A DNA stretch of 40,082 nt from Anaerolineales bacterium. Lineage in GTDB: Bacteria; Chloroflexota; Anaerolineae; Anaerolineales; DRKV01. Below the pieces are notes generated by a model. The model saw only the letters and a list, made by a program, of their open reading frames with translations. It had not been told where the DNA came from and did not search any database. Positions within the stretch are counted from its first letter, which is position 1. Every line of letters begins with the position of its first letter. Positions 25,440 to 33,459 of this stretch are shown here, one piece after another. The DNA lies in NCBI GenBank assembly GCA_024763355.1, contig JANTFR010000004.1, forward strand, positions 1 through 40,082. Direction: 5' to 3'. The translations under genes and the position numbers were made by a program.

Positions 25440-25473
25440 CATCCATTATGGATGATGTCCGCTGTCTTGTCAA
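25440..25473 (-). promoter_or_regulatory. vapBC promoter and operator
   Basis: On the minus strand a perfect -35 TTGACA (25473-25468) and a -10 CATAAT (25450-25445) are 17 bases apart. A perfect palindrome CATCCAT-T-ATGGATG (25440-25454) covers the -10 box. This is the arrangement expected for autorepression by a ribbon-helix-helix antitoxin. The start codon lies about 35 bases downstream of the -10. Confidence 0.8.
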
Positions 25474-25524
25474 GGGGAGTGAGAAAAGTTTACAAGTGGG
25501 CAAGTTTGAAAGTAGGAAACCTGA

Positions 25525-25685
25525 ATTGCGGATAAGCCATTGCAGCCCACCGCGCAGAGCGGAGCGACCCTGAACCTGTGAAGGGGAGCGTAGTCGAAGC
25601 GCAGATTTTGGGCGTTTCGACTACGATTGATGGGCAATCTCCGCTCAACGCGGAAGGTCATACTTTATCCGCAACTGAGGTTAGG
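25525..25685. repeat. Interspersed element, copy B, right of vapBC
   Basis: It matches 24565-24726 in the same orientation along its full length, with scattered substitutions and one base missing at 25580 (CCTGTG against CCTGTCG). It starts AATTGCGGATAAGCC and ends TTTATCCGCAACTGAGGTTAGG, again with inverted TTGCGGATAA ends. Together the two copies bracket the toxin-antitoxin pair as direct repeats about 960 bases apart. Confidence 0.75.
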
Positions 25686-25715
25686 AAAGTTTGCAAGTTG
25701 GGGCTCTCTTCAGAT

Positions 25716-25812
25716 TTGTGGGGGTAAGACTTCCGAGATTTTGACGAGAGCCGCTTCGGGGGCGAACATCGTCCCCCGGAAATCTCGGAAGTCTGTCTCT
25801 CCTACCCCACAA
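25716..25812. repeat. 97-base inverted repeat
   Basis: The left arm TTGTGGGGGTAAGACTTCCG continues to 25742, and the right arm runs from 25780 (AAATCTCGGAAGTCT) through a short unpaired GTCTCTCC to TACCCCACAA at 25812. The outer TTGTGGGG/CCCCACAA and inner AGACTTCCGAGATTT/AAATCTCGGAAGTCT segments pair. The motif AGACTTC..GAAGTCT recurs at 25894-25908. It resembles a small non-coding mobile or REP-type palindrome. Confidence 0.65.
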
Positions 25813-25828
25813 TTTCGCGTTGACCCCC

Positions 25829-25910
25829 AAGTTGGAAAGTGGGAAAGTGGGGAAGTTTGCAAGTGGGAAAGTTTGAGAGTGGGAAAGTCGGCGAGACTTC
25901 GGAAGTCTGG
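25829..25910. repeat. AAGTGGGA/AAGTTTG unit array and AGACTTC palindrome
   Basis: About seven units of 7-9 bases (GAAAGTGG, GAAGTTTG, CAAGTGG and variants) follow each other at 25829-25893. This is the longest run of this family in the window. The perfect 15-base palindrome AGACTTC-G-GAAGTCT follows at 25894-25908. Confidence 0.65.
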
Positions 25911-25945
25911 TAAAGCGGGGAAACACCCCTCTCCCCTCTTTCCTC

Positions 25946-27685
25946 TCACCTCTCCTCTCTCCCCACCACCGGCAAAAAAACGTGCCAGGGAGCGGCCAGG
26001 TACACGCCCAGGAGCGGGTCGTGGTCGCTGGCGCGGTAGTACGAATCGGCCTGCGCCTGAAAAATCTCCGGCATGTCGGCATCCACGTGAACCGCCTGCA
26101 TCTGGAGCACCGCTCCGTTCCAGAAGGCCGCGTTGCCGCAGGCGTGGTCGAGAGGCTGGGAGATGCCCTCGTGGATGTAGGTGTAGCGTTTCGCGTGGGG
26201 AATGGTCTCTACGGCATCGAACAGGCCGTAAATCCGAAGTGCCTCCAGCGGGGCGGAGTTGGGGGTATCGTTCAGGTCGCCGAGCACCAGGACGGGGAAA
26301 TCGGCGCGGGCTGCCGCCAGCGCGCCCGTGAATTGCGCCTGCTCCAGGCGGCGGGGGAGGGTGTAGGCCGTCTCTGTGGTGTCCTGGGTCTTCGATTTCC
26401 AGTGGGAAACGATAACCCACATCTCGCCTTGGGAACCGTCCCCCAGGGTGAGGCGCAGATGAATGGCCAACGGCGGGCGCGAAAACAGGCGGTTGCCGTC
26501 GAGGCTGCCGTCGCCGTCCGTATCGCAGGTCAGGGCGTTGGCGGGATGCGCCATGTCCAGGTTTCCGTCCGGGCCGAGACCGTCTTGCAGGGTGGTGCAG
26601 CCCTGCTCTTGCGTATAGCCGAGAATCGTGACCAGGTCGGGGCGGTAGAGCAGCCCCACGTCAATCCCGCGGCGGTCAGGGCCTTCCACGAGCAGCCAGT
26701 GGTAGACGTGCTCCCATTCGGGACGCGCCGCCAGCCATTCCAGCACCTCGGCGTTTTCCGCCTCTTGCACGGCGATGAAAGCAGGCTCGCCCAGGATGTC
26801 GTGCATCAGACGGGCGTGCTTCTCCAGCCGGCGGTGGAATTCGGCGCTGGAGGGGACGGAGTCCTCCGTGGCGGGGTCGTCGTAGGGGTCGAACAGGTTT
26901 TCCAGATTGAGGGACGCGAAGGAGAAAGCCGCCGCTCCGGGAGGAGGCCGCAGCCCGGAAGGCGGTGCGCCCCCCGCGGGATACAGCAAAGGAGCGGACG
27001 TGGCCTGCAGGTGGTACGCGCCCCCTTCAAAGGTCAGCAGCCCCTCGAAATCCACGCGGTCCCCGACGCGGCCCTCCGGGGAGAGGGCGAAATTCCCGCG
27101 GGAATCGAGCACCAATCGGGCGTCGTACCCCTGGGCATCGTCCCAAAACAAGCGCGGCAGGCCGAGCGAGGCGGGCAGCAGCCAGGTTTCGGAGCGGGAG
27201 TCGGTGGGGCCAATCACGGGGGCCTGCGCCAGCGAGACCAGCATCCCCTCGCTGGATTCGTAGTATGTCTTGTCGTCATCCAAAGCCGGGGAAAGCGGGA
27301 CGGGAACGGGCAGCGTGTTGCCCTGCGAGAGAATGGTGGCATCGGAGGGGTCGGCTCTCAGACGCGTCAGGCCATAGTACTCCTCCACCGTGCCGGTGAC
27401 CCGCACCCGGTCGCCGCGCTGCACCACATCTTGCGATGTGCCCAGGGATACGAAAACCCCGTCCGAGGTGGCGGGGTCGGAATCGCAATCTATCTGTTGG
27501 AGGGCAAAGCCTTTGGGCGGACGCTGGTCGAAATCGGCGGTGACGATGCCCTCAATGGTCACACTTTGCCCGACGTAAGGCGAAGTCTGGCCACTGCCCT
27601 GCACGGCGCAGATGGGGGTTGACGCGGTTGTGCGGGGGATGTGGAGTATCAGCGGAAGAAGGCAGAGGAACGGCCAGGGTTTCAT
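25946..27685 (-). CDS. Secreted endonuclease/exonuclease/phosphatase-family protein
   Basis: The 579-residue protein starts with a short signal peptide (MKPWPFLCLLPLILHI). Residues about 40-115 form an OB-fold-like domain (GQSVTIEGIVTADF, GDRVRVTGTVEEYYGLTRL), as in ExeM-type extracellular nucleases. The catalytic EEP domain (about 260-560) has LNLENLFDP, AVQEAEN with the metal-binding Glu, VSHWKSK with a His, LGDLND, and SDHDPLLG with the catalytic Asp-His. All key residues are present, so it is probably an active secreted nuclease or phosphodiesterase for nutrient scavenging. It ends WHVFLPVVGREER. ATG 27685 gives the signal peptide; an upstream in-frame extension lacks any signal. No ribosome binding site is obvious. 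Confidence 0.88.
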   Translation of the reverse strand: MKPWPFLCLLPLILHIPRTTASTPICAVQGSGQTSPYVGQSVTIEGIVTADFDQRPPKGFALQQIDCDSDPATSDGVFVSLGTSQDVVQRGDRVRVTGTVEEYYGLTRLRADPSDATILSQGNTLPVPVPLSPALDDDKTYYESSEGMLVSLAQAPVIGPTDSRSETWLLPASLGLPRLFWDDAQGYDARLVLDSRGNFALSPEGRVGDRVDFEGLLTFEGGAYHLQATSAPLLYPAGGAPPSGLRPPPGAAAFSFASLNLENLFDPYDDPATEDSVPSSAEFHRRLEKHARLMHDILGEPAFIAVQEAENAEVLEWLAARPEWEHVYHWLLVEGPDRRGIDVGLLYRPDLVTILGYTQEQGCTTLQDGLGPDGNLDMAHPANALTCDTDGDGSLDGNRLFSRPPLAIHLRLTLGDGSQGEMWVIVSHWKSKTQDTTETAYTLPRRLEQAQFTGALAAARADFPVLVLGDLNDTPNSAPLEALRIYGLFDAVETIPHAKRYTYIHEGISQPLDHACGNAAFWNGAVLQMQAVHVDADMPEIFQAQADSYYRASDHDPLLGVYLAAPWHVFLPVVGREER

Positions 27686-28165
27686 TATTTGCGCAATTTG
27701 GCCAGCGTGGATTGCTGACCAAAGACTTGGATAGCGCGCTGGCGGGAACTGGAACGATTCTTTTGTACAGTATCCCGTGGGCGATGTCAAGCAAGATACC
27801 TGCAAAAAGGTCTGGGTTCGAGAAGAATGCGCTTTGCAACGGTATTATTGCAATGCTGCCGGGTATCTCTTCTCGGCTTCGAATTCGCCACAGGTGGGGG
27901 AAACAGACGTATACTCCCTCTATACGGGGGCTGCTTTGGGGGAAACCGAAGCAGCCCAGGGAAGTTCTTATCTAAATAATATGTAAATAACGGGCTGAAG
28001 ATGAGACTATTTTGCATCTTTGCTGTTTAAATAAATACACGCCAGAAGATTTGTCTGAAAGGAGGCCTGCCTATACGTTCATTGTGTTGTCAAGATGTTT
28101 GCTTTTTTATGTCTGTTTGTTTCATTCCCAATTGCTTTTTGGGGCAACCTGTTTCGGAGGAGAAT
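27686..28165. other. 480-base gene-free region between divergent genes
   Basis: I see no credible gene. It is AT-richer than its surroundings. It contains an inverted repeat CGTATA-CTCCCTC-TATACG (27908-27926) and, directly after, a hairpin GGGCTGCTT / AAGCAGCCC (27928-27936 with 27949-27957), neither followed by a T-run. An AT-rich block (27968-27990) and the segment TTGTCA (28089-28094) could hold a promoter for the binding-protein gene, but no pair is convincing. A second AAAGGAGG (28059-28066) precedes no good start. The ribosome binding site GGAGGAGA for the lipoprotein lies at 28156-28163. Confidence 0.5.
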
Positions 28166-29974
28166 ATGTCGAAAGTATCGCAAAAGTTCCTGGTTGTATT
28201 GTTGCTGATTGGCGCGCTGGTTGTCTTGGCGGGATGTTCCCCCTCTCAGCCTGCCACCGAGAAGCCGGCGGAAGTGCCTGCTGCCACTGAAGCGCCTGCT
28301 GCCGCGCCGACATCTATGCCGGCTCCTACCGAGGCCGCTGCGCCTACTGAGCCGCCTGCTCAGCCGGCTGAGCCTAAAACCATTATCTTTGGCCTCTACC
28401 AGGAGCCTGATGTCCTTAATCCCTTCATTGCTACCCAATATGCTGCGGATGAAGTCAGCAAGATGGTGGTAGAGGGCTTAGTGGATGTTGACCCAGACGG
28501 TAATTTTTATCCCGTTCTGGCGGAGGATGTTCCCAGTATCGCCAATGGTATGGTTTCGGAAGATGGCCTTAATGTCACCTATCATCTCAAAAAAGGAGTC
28601 GTCTGGGCTGACGGAGAGCCTTTTACCTGTGACGATGTCAAATATACGTGGGAAATCGTGACAACGCCTGACAGTGGTGCGGTCAATACGGCGGGATACG
28701 ACAAAATTGAATCTGTGACTTGCCCTGACCCTGAAACTGTCCAGGTGACATTCAAGCAATTCTATGCTCCTTACCTGACGCTTTTCGAGTCGGTACTCCC
28801 CAAACATGCGGTGGGAGATTCGACCGACATGACCACCTGGGATTACAACACTACAGGACTTCTGGGAACAGGCCCCTTTGTGTTGAAAGAGTGGGAATCG
28901 GGCGACCATATCACTTTGGTCAAGAATGAAAAATACCGGGACTATCCGGACAAGCCTAAAGTTGACCAGATTATCGTACGCATCATTCCCAGTCGCGAAG
29001 TGGGCAAGGCCCTCATCACGTCGGGAGAAATTGATGTTTTGTGGGACCTCTCTGAGGCGGATGTCCCGGAATTTGAAGACAATCCTGATATAGTCGTCAA
29101 CATACGCCCGGGCCCCGGTTCCGAACGCTTACTGCTGAATCTGGCCGACCCCACGCTGGACGCTACCGACGACCCCATCAATCATCCTCATCCCATTTTG
29201 GGAGACCTGAAGGTACGCCAGGCGATTCAATACGGCATTGACAAACAGTTGATTGTGGATGAATTGTTGTATGGTGCTACGACGGTAGGAACCAGCGAAC
29301 TGAGCATTGGGTGGGCCAAATGCGATATTGCCCCCTCGGAATACAATCCCGATAAGGCCAAGGCCTTGCTGGACGAAGCCGGCTTCACCGATGAAGATGG
29401 CGATGGCGTGCGTGAATGTCATGGTTGTCTGTATGCTGAAGAAGGAACGCCTTTGCGTTTGAAGATTCAGACTACTTCGGGCAACCAGTTGCGTGAGGAG
29501 AGCGAACAGTTGCTGGTGGAGATGATGAAAGACATCGGCATCGAATTTTATATTGAAAATGTTCCTAGTTCCGAACTCTTTGGCTCCTGGGCCAGCGGCG
29601 CTTTCCGTAAGCACGGCAATTTTGATATCCTCATGTACACCACCAGCGATAGAATCGACCCCCAAAGCCACATGTATGGCTATTTTCACAAGAACAGCAT
29701 TCCGACAGAAGCCAACAATGGCAAAGGGTTCAACTATGTGCGCTGGATTAACGAGCGGGCGAGTGATGCTCTGGACAAGGCTGGGGCGACGCCTGACATG
29801 GACGAGCGCAAGGCGCAGTATCAAATCGCGTGCGAAGAAATTGCTTCGGACATTCCTCACCTTTACCTGTACGACCGCTCTGAAATCCATCTGACACGCG
29901 CTAATATCGTGGGGTTCAAGGTTAATCCCTGGGGCCGCCAGACGTGGAACGTGGAAGAATGGGATAAGAAATAA
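28166..29974 (+). CDS. Peptide ABC transporter substrate-binding lipoprotein (SBP_bac_5)
   Basis: The 602-residue protein has a lipobox (VVLAGC, Cys24) and an Ala/Pro/Thr/Glu-rich linker (25-72) that lifts the domain from the membrane. The family-5 solute-binding domain (about 73-600) has LYQEPDVLNPF, FYPVLAEDVPSI, TYHLKKGVVWADGEPFTCDDV, GTGPFVLKEWESGDHITLVKN and VRQAIQYGIDKQLIVDE. It captures oligopeptides or similar solutes for the two permeases downstream. ATG 28166 follows GGAGGAGA by two to three bases. An intercistronic hairpin after the stop may keep its expression above that of the permeases. The substrate cannot be told, although the M20 amidohydrolase nearby points to peptides or amide-linked compounds. 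Confidence 0.93.
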   Translation: MSKVSQKFLVVLLLIGALVVLAGCSPSQPATEKPAEVPAATEAPAAAPTSMPAPTEAAAPTEPPAQPAEPKTIIFGLYQEPDVLNPFIATQYAADEVSKMVVEGLVDVDPDGNFYPVLAEDVPSIANGMVSEDGLNVTYHLKKGVVWADGEPFTCDDVKYTWEIVTTPDSGAVNTAGYDKIESVTCPDPETVQVTFKQFYAPYLTLFESVLPKHAVGDSTDMTTWDYNTTGLLGTGPFVLKEWESGDHITLVKNEKYRDYPDKPKVDQIIVRIIPSREVGKALITSGEIDVLWDLSEADVPEFEDNPDIVVNIRPGPGSERLLLNLADPTLDATDDPINHPHPILGDLKVRQAIQYGIDKQLIVDELLYGATTVGTSELSIGWAKCDIAPSEYNPDKAKALLDEAGFTDEDGDGVRECHGCLYAEEGTPLRLKIQTTSGNQLREESEQLLVEMMKDIGIEFYIENVPSSELFGSWASGAFRKHGNFDILMYTTSDRIDPQSHMYGYFHKNSIPTEANNGKGFNYVRWINERASDALDKAGATPDMDERKAQYQIACEEIASDIPHLYLYDRSEIHLTRANIVGFKVNPWGRQTWNVEEWDKK

Positions 29975-30036
29975 CTCCCGCCATTTCGTTCCGGTAGAGT
30001 AAGTCCTACCCCTATCAATCATTGAAACATTCTGTT

Positions 30037-30069
30037 GACCTCCGAGGGGCAATCCGCCTCTCGGAGGTC
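30037..30069 (+). promoter_or_regulatory. Intercistronic hairpin covering the permease ribosome binding site
   Basis: GACCTCCGAG (30037-30046) pairs perfectly with CTCGGAGGTC (30060-30069), and the stem extends inward by GGGC/GCCT (one G-T wobble) to a 5-base loop, 14 pairs in all. The 3' arm contains GGAGGT, the Shine-Dalgarno of the permease gene. The structure should protect the upstream mRNA from 3' decay and lower translation of the permease, matching the usual excess of binding protein over membrane subunits. There is no T-run, so it is not a classical terminator. Confidence 0.7.
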
Positions 30070-30074
30070 AGGTG

Positions 30075-31109
30075 ATGGAGATTGTCTTGATTAACTACAT
30101 CCTTCGTCGAGTGGTCTACTCTATTCCTCTGCTTGTTCTTATCAGTATCATTGTGTTTGTGCTGATTTCTCTGGCTCCGGGCGGGCCGATGTCTGCCTTT
30201 GAAGAAAATCCGAATCTAACCCCGGAAGACATCGTGCGTCTGGAGGAGGAATTTGGCCTCAACCAGCCCATTTACGTGCGCTACTGGAAATGGGCAAGCC
30301 GCATCATGGTAGGTGATTGGGGCTACAGCAATGTGACCCACCAGCCAGTCCTGGAAGAGATTGGACATCGTCTGCCTAATACCTTGCAACTGATGTTGGT
30401 GTCATTCAGCCTCACCCTGCTGGTGTCTATCCCTATCGGCTTGTACTCGGCGCTGCATCAGTATTCTCTCTTTGACCACTTTGCTACGTTGTTTGCCTTT
30501 GTGGGACAAGCCATTCCGATTTTCTGGTTTGGGCTTATCCTGATTATCGTCTTCAACGTTTGGCTCAACAATCCGGTCAGCCCGCGTGATGGTTTTGCCT
30601 GGGCGCATTTTACCCACTGTGCCGATTGTCCACCGCTTTTGCCGGGTGGCGGCATGGCTCCATACGGGGTAGACAATCCTACCCTGGCCCAGCGCATCCA
30701 GCACATGATATTGCCTGTGGTTATGCTGGCAATGTTTGGCATGGGGACATACACGCGGTACATGCGGGGGCAGACACTGGAAGTCATTTATCAGGATTAC
30801 ATCCGTACGGCGCGTTCCAAAGGTCTGACCGAGCGCATGGTCGTGATACGACATGCGTTCAAAAATGCCCTTGCCCCGGTTGTGACCATCATTGCCCTGA
30901 ATTTGCCGGGCTTGTTCGGCGGTGCACTCTTTACCGAGACAATTTTTTCTTGGCCGGGGATGGGACGCCTTTTTTATCGCTCAGCCCAGCGCGGTGATTA
31001 TCCCCTCTTGATGGGAATTGTGATGATAAATGCTGTGCTGATTATTATTTTCAATTTGTTGGCAGACCTCTCTTACGCCTATCTCGACCCGCGGATTCGA
31101 TACGATTGA
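30075..31109 (+). CDS. Peptide ABC transporter permease (DppB/OppB type)
   Basis: The 344-residue protein begins with INYILRRVVYSIPLLVLISI, the standard first segment of DppB-like permeases, and has PNLTPEDIVRLEEEFGLNQP, GDWGYS, and further membrane segments. Near the C terminus is the EAA loop YIRTARSKGLTERMVVIRHAFKNALAPV, which docks the ATPase. ATG 30075 lies six bases after GGAGGT; GTG 30072 just before it is also possible. It pairs with the DppC-like protein that starts one base after its stop. No ATPase gene follows. Confidence 0.92.
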   Translation: MEIVLINYILRRVVYSIPLLVLISIIVFVLISLAPGGPMSAFEENPNLTPEDIVRLEEEFGLNQPIYVRYWKWASRIMVGDWGYSNVTHQPVLEEIGHRLPNTLQLMLVSFSLTLLVSIPIGLYSALHQYSLFDHFATLFAFVGQAIPIFWFGLILIIVFNVWLNNPVSPRDGFAWAHFTHCADCPPLLPGGGMAPYGVDNPTLAQRIQHMILPVVMLAMFGMGTYTRYMRGQTLEVIYQDYIRTARSKGLTERMVVIRHAFKNALAPVVTIIALNLPGLFGGALFTETIFSWPGMGRLFYRSAQRGDYPLLMGIVMINAVLIIIFNLLADLSYAYLDPRIRYD

Positions 31110-31110
31110 T

Positions 31111-32037
31111 ATGACAACCACAAGTGCTTCCCTCTCTACATCCGACCTCCGTTCTGCCAAACCGCGCACCTTGCGCGATATAGCCTGGCAACAATTCCGG
31201 CACCATCAAATGGCTATGTTCGGCAGCGCGATATTGGGGATTTTGATTCTGGGGACGATTTTTGTCTCTGTACTCAGCCCGTACAGTCCGACTGACAGCA
31301 GTCTGCGGGAGCGCCGCGACCCGCCAAGCCTGATTCATCCGATGGGCACGGATACCTTGGGACGCGACCTGATGACGCGCGTCTTCTATGGCGGGCGTAT
31401 CTCTTTGACCATCGGCCTGGGCGCGACTTTGGTGGGGGTGCTCATCGGCGTATTCATTGGAGCCATGGCCGGCTTTTATGGCGGGAAAACAGACGAAATC
31501 CTGATGCGGTTGACGGATTTGTTCCTTTCGCTGCCTCGCATTTTCTTGCTTATCATCATGGCTATTTTGCTGCGAGAGGTGGATGTTCCCATCCTCAAAG
31601 CCAATGGAGATATGGGGGGAATCATCCTCATTCTGGGATTGTTGTCCTGGACCAGCGTAGCCCGCTTGGTGCGGGGACAATTTTTGAGCCTGAAGGAAAA
31701 GGAATTTGTCGAATCGGCGCGTGCCGTTGGCGATACCAATGCCCGTATCATTTTCCGGCACATCTTGCCCAACACAGCGACGCCTGTCATTGTGGCGGCC
31801 ACCTTGCTAGTGGCGCGTAACATCATTTCCGAGTCGGGGCTGAGTTTCCTGGGCTTCGGTGTTCAACCGCCTACGCCTACCTGGGGGAACATGCTCAACG
31901 CGGCGCAAGATGAGATGCGCAAGGGGAACTGGTGGATGGCCTTTTTCCCCGGCCTGATGATTTTTCTCACCGTCATCAGTATTAATTACATTGGCGATGG
32001 TTTACGCGACGCGCTGGACCCCCGCAAGATGAGATAA
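31111..32037 (+). CDS. Peptide ABC transporter permease (DppC/OppC type)
   Basis: The 308-residue protein has the OppC N-terminal helix (AWQQFRHHQMAMFGSAILGILIL), HPMGTDTLGRDLMTRVFYGGRISLTIGL, LTDLFLSLPRIFLLIIMA, and the EAA loop EFVESARAVGDTNARIIFRHILPNTATPV, then SFLGFGVQPPTPTWGNML. The ending INYIGDGLRDALDPR is the family hallmark. It forms the translocation pore with the DppB-like protein. A 45-base gap with its own Shine-Dalgarno separates it from the amidohydrolase gene. Confidence 0.94.
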   Translation: MTTTSASLSTSDLRSAKPRTLRDIAWQQFRHHQMAMFGSAILGILILGTIFVSVLSPYSPTDSSLRERRDPPSLIHPMGTDTLGRDLMTRVFYGGRISLTIGLGATLVGVLIGVFIGAMAGFYGGKTDEILMRLTDLFLSLPRIFLLIIMAILLREVDVPILKANGDMGGIILILGLLSWTSVARLVRGQFLSLKEKEFVESARAVGDTNARIIFRHILPNTATPVIVAATLLVARNIISESGLSFLGFGVQPPTPTWGNMLNAAQDEMRKGNWWMAFFPGLMIFLTVISINYIGDGLRDALDPRKMR

Positions 32038-32082
32038 GAAATCCGAATTACGGGTGAGAAGACCTGCCCTGGAGAAGATACG

Positions 32083-33318
32083 ATGACCGAGCCAAATTTC
32101 GTCAAGCAGCGCGTGCAGGAATACATCGAGAGCATTTCGGATGAACTGTCTGCCATCAGCCATGACCTGCATGAGCACCCCGAGTTATCGTTTCAGGAAT
32201 ACCGCTCCATGGCGCTGTTGGCCGATGTAGCCGAGCGGCATGGCTTTCAGGTGCAGCGAGGGGTGGCGGGGCTGGATACGGCTTTCATTGCTCGCAGTAT
32301 AAAAGATGCTGACCATCCAGCCATTGCTATTCTGGCTGAGTATGATGCCTTGCCTGGGCTGGGACACGCTTGTGGGCACAATGTGATTGCTACTTCGGCT
32401 TTGGGAGCAGTTCTGGCGTTGCAATCAGTACGGGATGACATATCGGGGGTTATCGAACTTATCGGCACACCCGCAGAGGAAACCGGAGGAGGCAAGGCTA
32501 TTATGGTGGAACGGGGCGTGTTCGACCATCTGGACGCAGCCATGATGATTCATCCGGGCAGCAAAAACATGGTTGCCAGAGGGTCCATTGCCTCCAATGC
32601 AGTGGTGTGCGAATTCTTTGGCCGAGCCGCCCATGCCGCCGCGGCTCCGGACAAGGGTGTCAACGCTTTGGATGCTTGTATCCAGACCTTCAACAATATC
32701 AACGCGTTACGTCAGCACCTGACCCCCGATGTGCGGATTCACGGTATCATCACGGATGGCGGCGAAGCGCCGAATATCGTGCCTGCCTACGCCCGCGCCA
32801 TCTTTGGCGTGCGCGCTGCTACTTCCGATGCCTCGCTTGATGTTGTGGAGCAAGTGAAACGCTGCGCTGAGGCAGGCGCCTTGGCTGCCGGGGCCAGGGT
32901 CAAGGTTAAGCACTTACGACATTATGCCCACCGATTGCCTAATCCCACCTTGGCGCGGCTGTTTGCCCAGAATTTGGAACTGTTAGGGCAACCTGTCTTT
33001 GACCCTGCGCCAGACGAGCGGCGCGGCTCCAGCGATATGGGAAATGTCAGCCATCTCATCCCATCTCTGCATCCTTACATTGCCATGGTGCCGGATGATG
33101 TCGGCGCGCATACTCCGCAGTTTGCCTTGGCCGCGGCGGGAGAAGCCGGAGACCACACCTGGCGTATCGGTGCAAAAGCGTTGGCGATGACGGCTGTGGA
33201 CCTTTTCCAGCAGCCTGCCTTATTGCAGCAAGCCAAAGCGGAATTGGCTCAGATGAGCAATCCACAGGCGCGCTGGCGGAAGATGCGCTTCTTTGATGAC
33301 CTGAAAACGGGGGAGTGA
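32083..33318 (+). CDS. M20-family metal-dependent amidohydrolase (AbgB/amidase type)
   Basis: The 411-residue protein is a zinc-type M20D-like hydrolase. It has DLHEHPELSFQEYRS, EYDALPGLGHACGHN with the metal-binding His, GTPAEETGGGK with the catalytic Glu pair, MMIHPGSKN, and RGSSDMGNVSHLIPSLHPYI near the C terminus. The dimerisation domain lies at about 175-290. These enzymes cleave amide bonds, for example in p-aminobenzoyl-glutamate or N-acylated amino acids. Following the importer, it likely processes the imported compound in the cytoplasm; no signal peptide is present. ATG 32083 has GGAGAAG six bases upstream. Confidence 0.9.
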   Translation: MTEPNFVKQRVQEYIESISDELSAISHDLHEHPELSFQEYRSMALLADVAERHGFQVQRGVAGLDTAFIARSIKDADHPAIAILAEYDALPGLGHACGHNVIATSALGAVLALQSVRDDISGVIELIGTPAEETGGGKAIMVERGVFDHLDAAMMIHPGSKNMVARGSIASNAVVCEFFGRAAHAAAAPDKGVNALDACIQTFNNINALRQHLTPDVRIHGIITDGGEAPNIVPAYARAIFGVRAATSDASLDVVEQVKRCAEAGALAAGARVKVKHLRHYAHRLPNPTLARLFAQNLELLGQPVFDPAPDERRGSSDMGNVSHLIPSLHPYIAMVPDDVGAHTPQFALAAAGEAGDHTWRIGAKALAMTAVDLFQQPALLQQAKAELAQMSNPQARWRKMRFFDDLKTGE

Positions 33319-33358
33319 CGGAATCCGTACCGCGCATGGGAAACCCTATCCGGCTGCG

Positions 33359-33367
33359 TGATACAAT
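33359..33367 (+). promoter_or_regulatory. Extended -10 box before the sugar transferase gene
   Basis: TGA followed by TACAAT forms an extended -10 (33359-33367). No good -35 is seen, which is common for extended -10 promoters. It would give a leader of about 85-90 bases to the ATG at 33460. Confidence 0.35.
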
Positions 33368-33459
33368 TTTGGTCGTTCACAAATGTCGGGGCAGCAGAAA
33401 ATGTTGTTTATGTCTCGCCCCGATACTCTCGCTATTTTGCGCAATTCCGCAATACTTCC

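Larger units (their letters stand above)
25411..25945. other. Gene-free repeat cluster between vapBC and the nuclease gene
   Basis: This 535-base stretch holds no credible gene. In order it contains the vapBC promoter/operator, AAGTTTACAAGTGGGC-like units (25484-25515), interspersed element copy B (25525-25685), AAGTTTGCAAGTTGG (25686-25700), a large inverted repeat (25716-25812), a long run of AAGTGGGA/AAGTTTG units (25829-25893) and a small palindrome AGACTTC-G-GAAGTCT (25894-25908). Confidence 0.7.

Noticed and set aside
24464-25910. Possible CRISPR array in the repeat-rich island
   Set aside because: The units are 7-9 bases and directly adjacent, with no regular spacers of 30-40 bases, and no cas genes are present.
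25982-27622. A 546-codon plus-strand open frame opposite the secreted nuclease gene
   Set aside because: The minus-strand product has a signal peptide and all catalytic motifs of its family; the antisense frame shows none and is Gly/Arg/Val-rich as expected from a shadow.
27805-27835. Possible tRNA (GGTTCGAGAA looks like a T-arm)
   Set aside because: No matching acceptor stem, D-arm or anticodon arm could be found around it.
27777-27986. A 69-codon open frame in the region before the binding-protein gene
   Set aside because: It spans both hairpins, lacks a ribosome binding site, and has no recognisable features.
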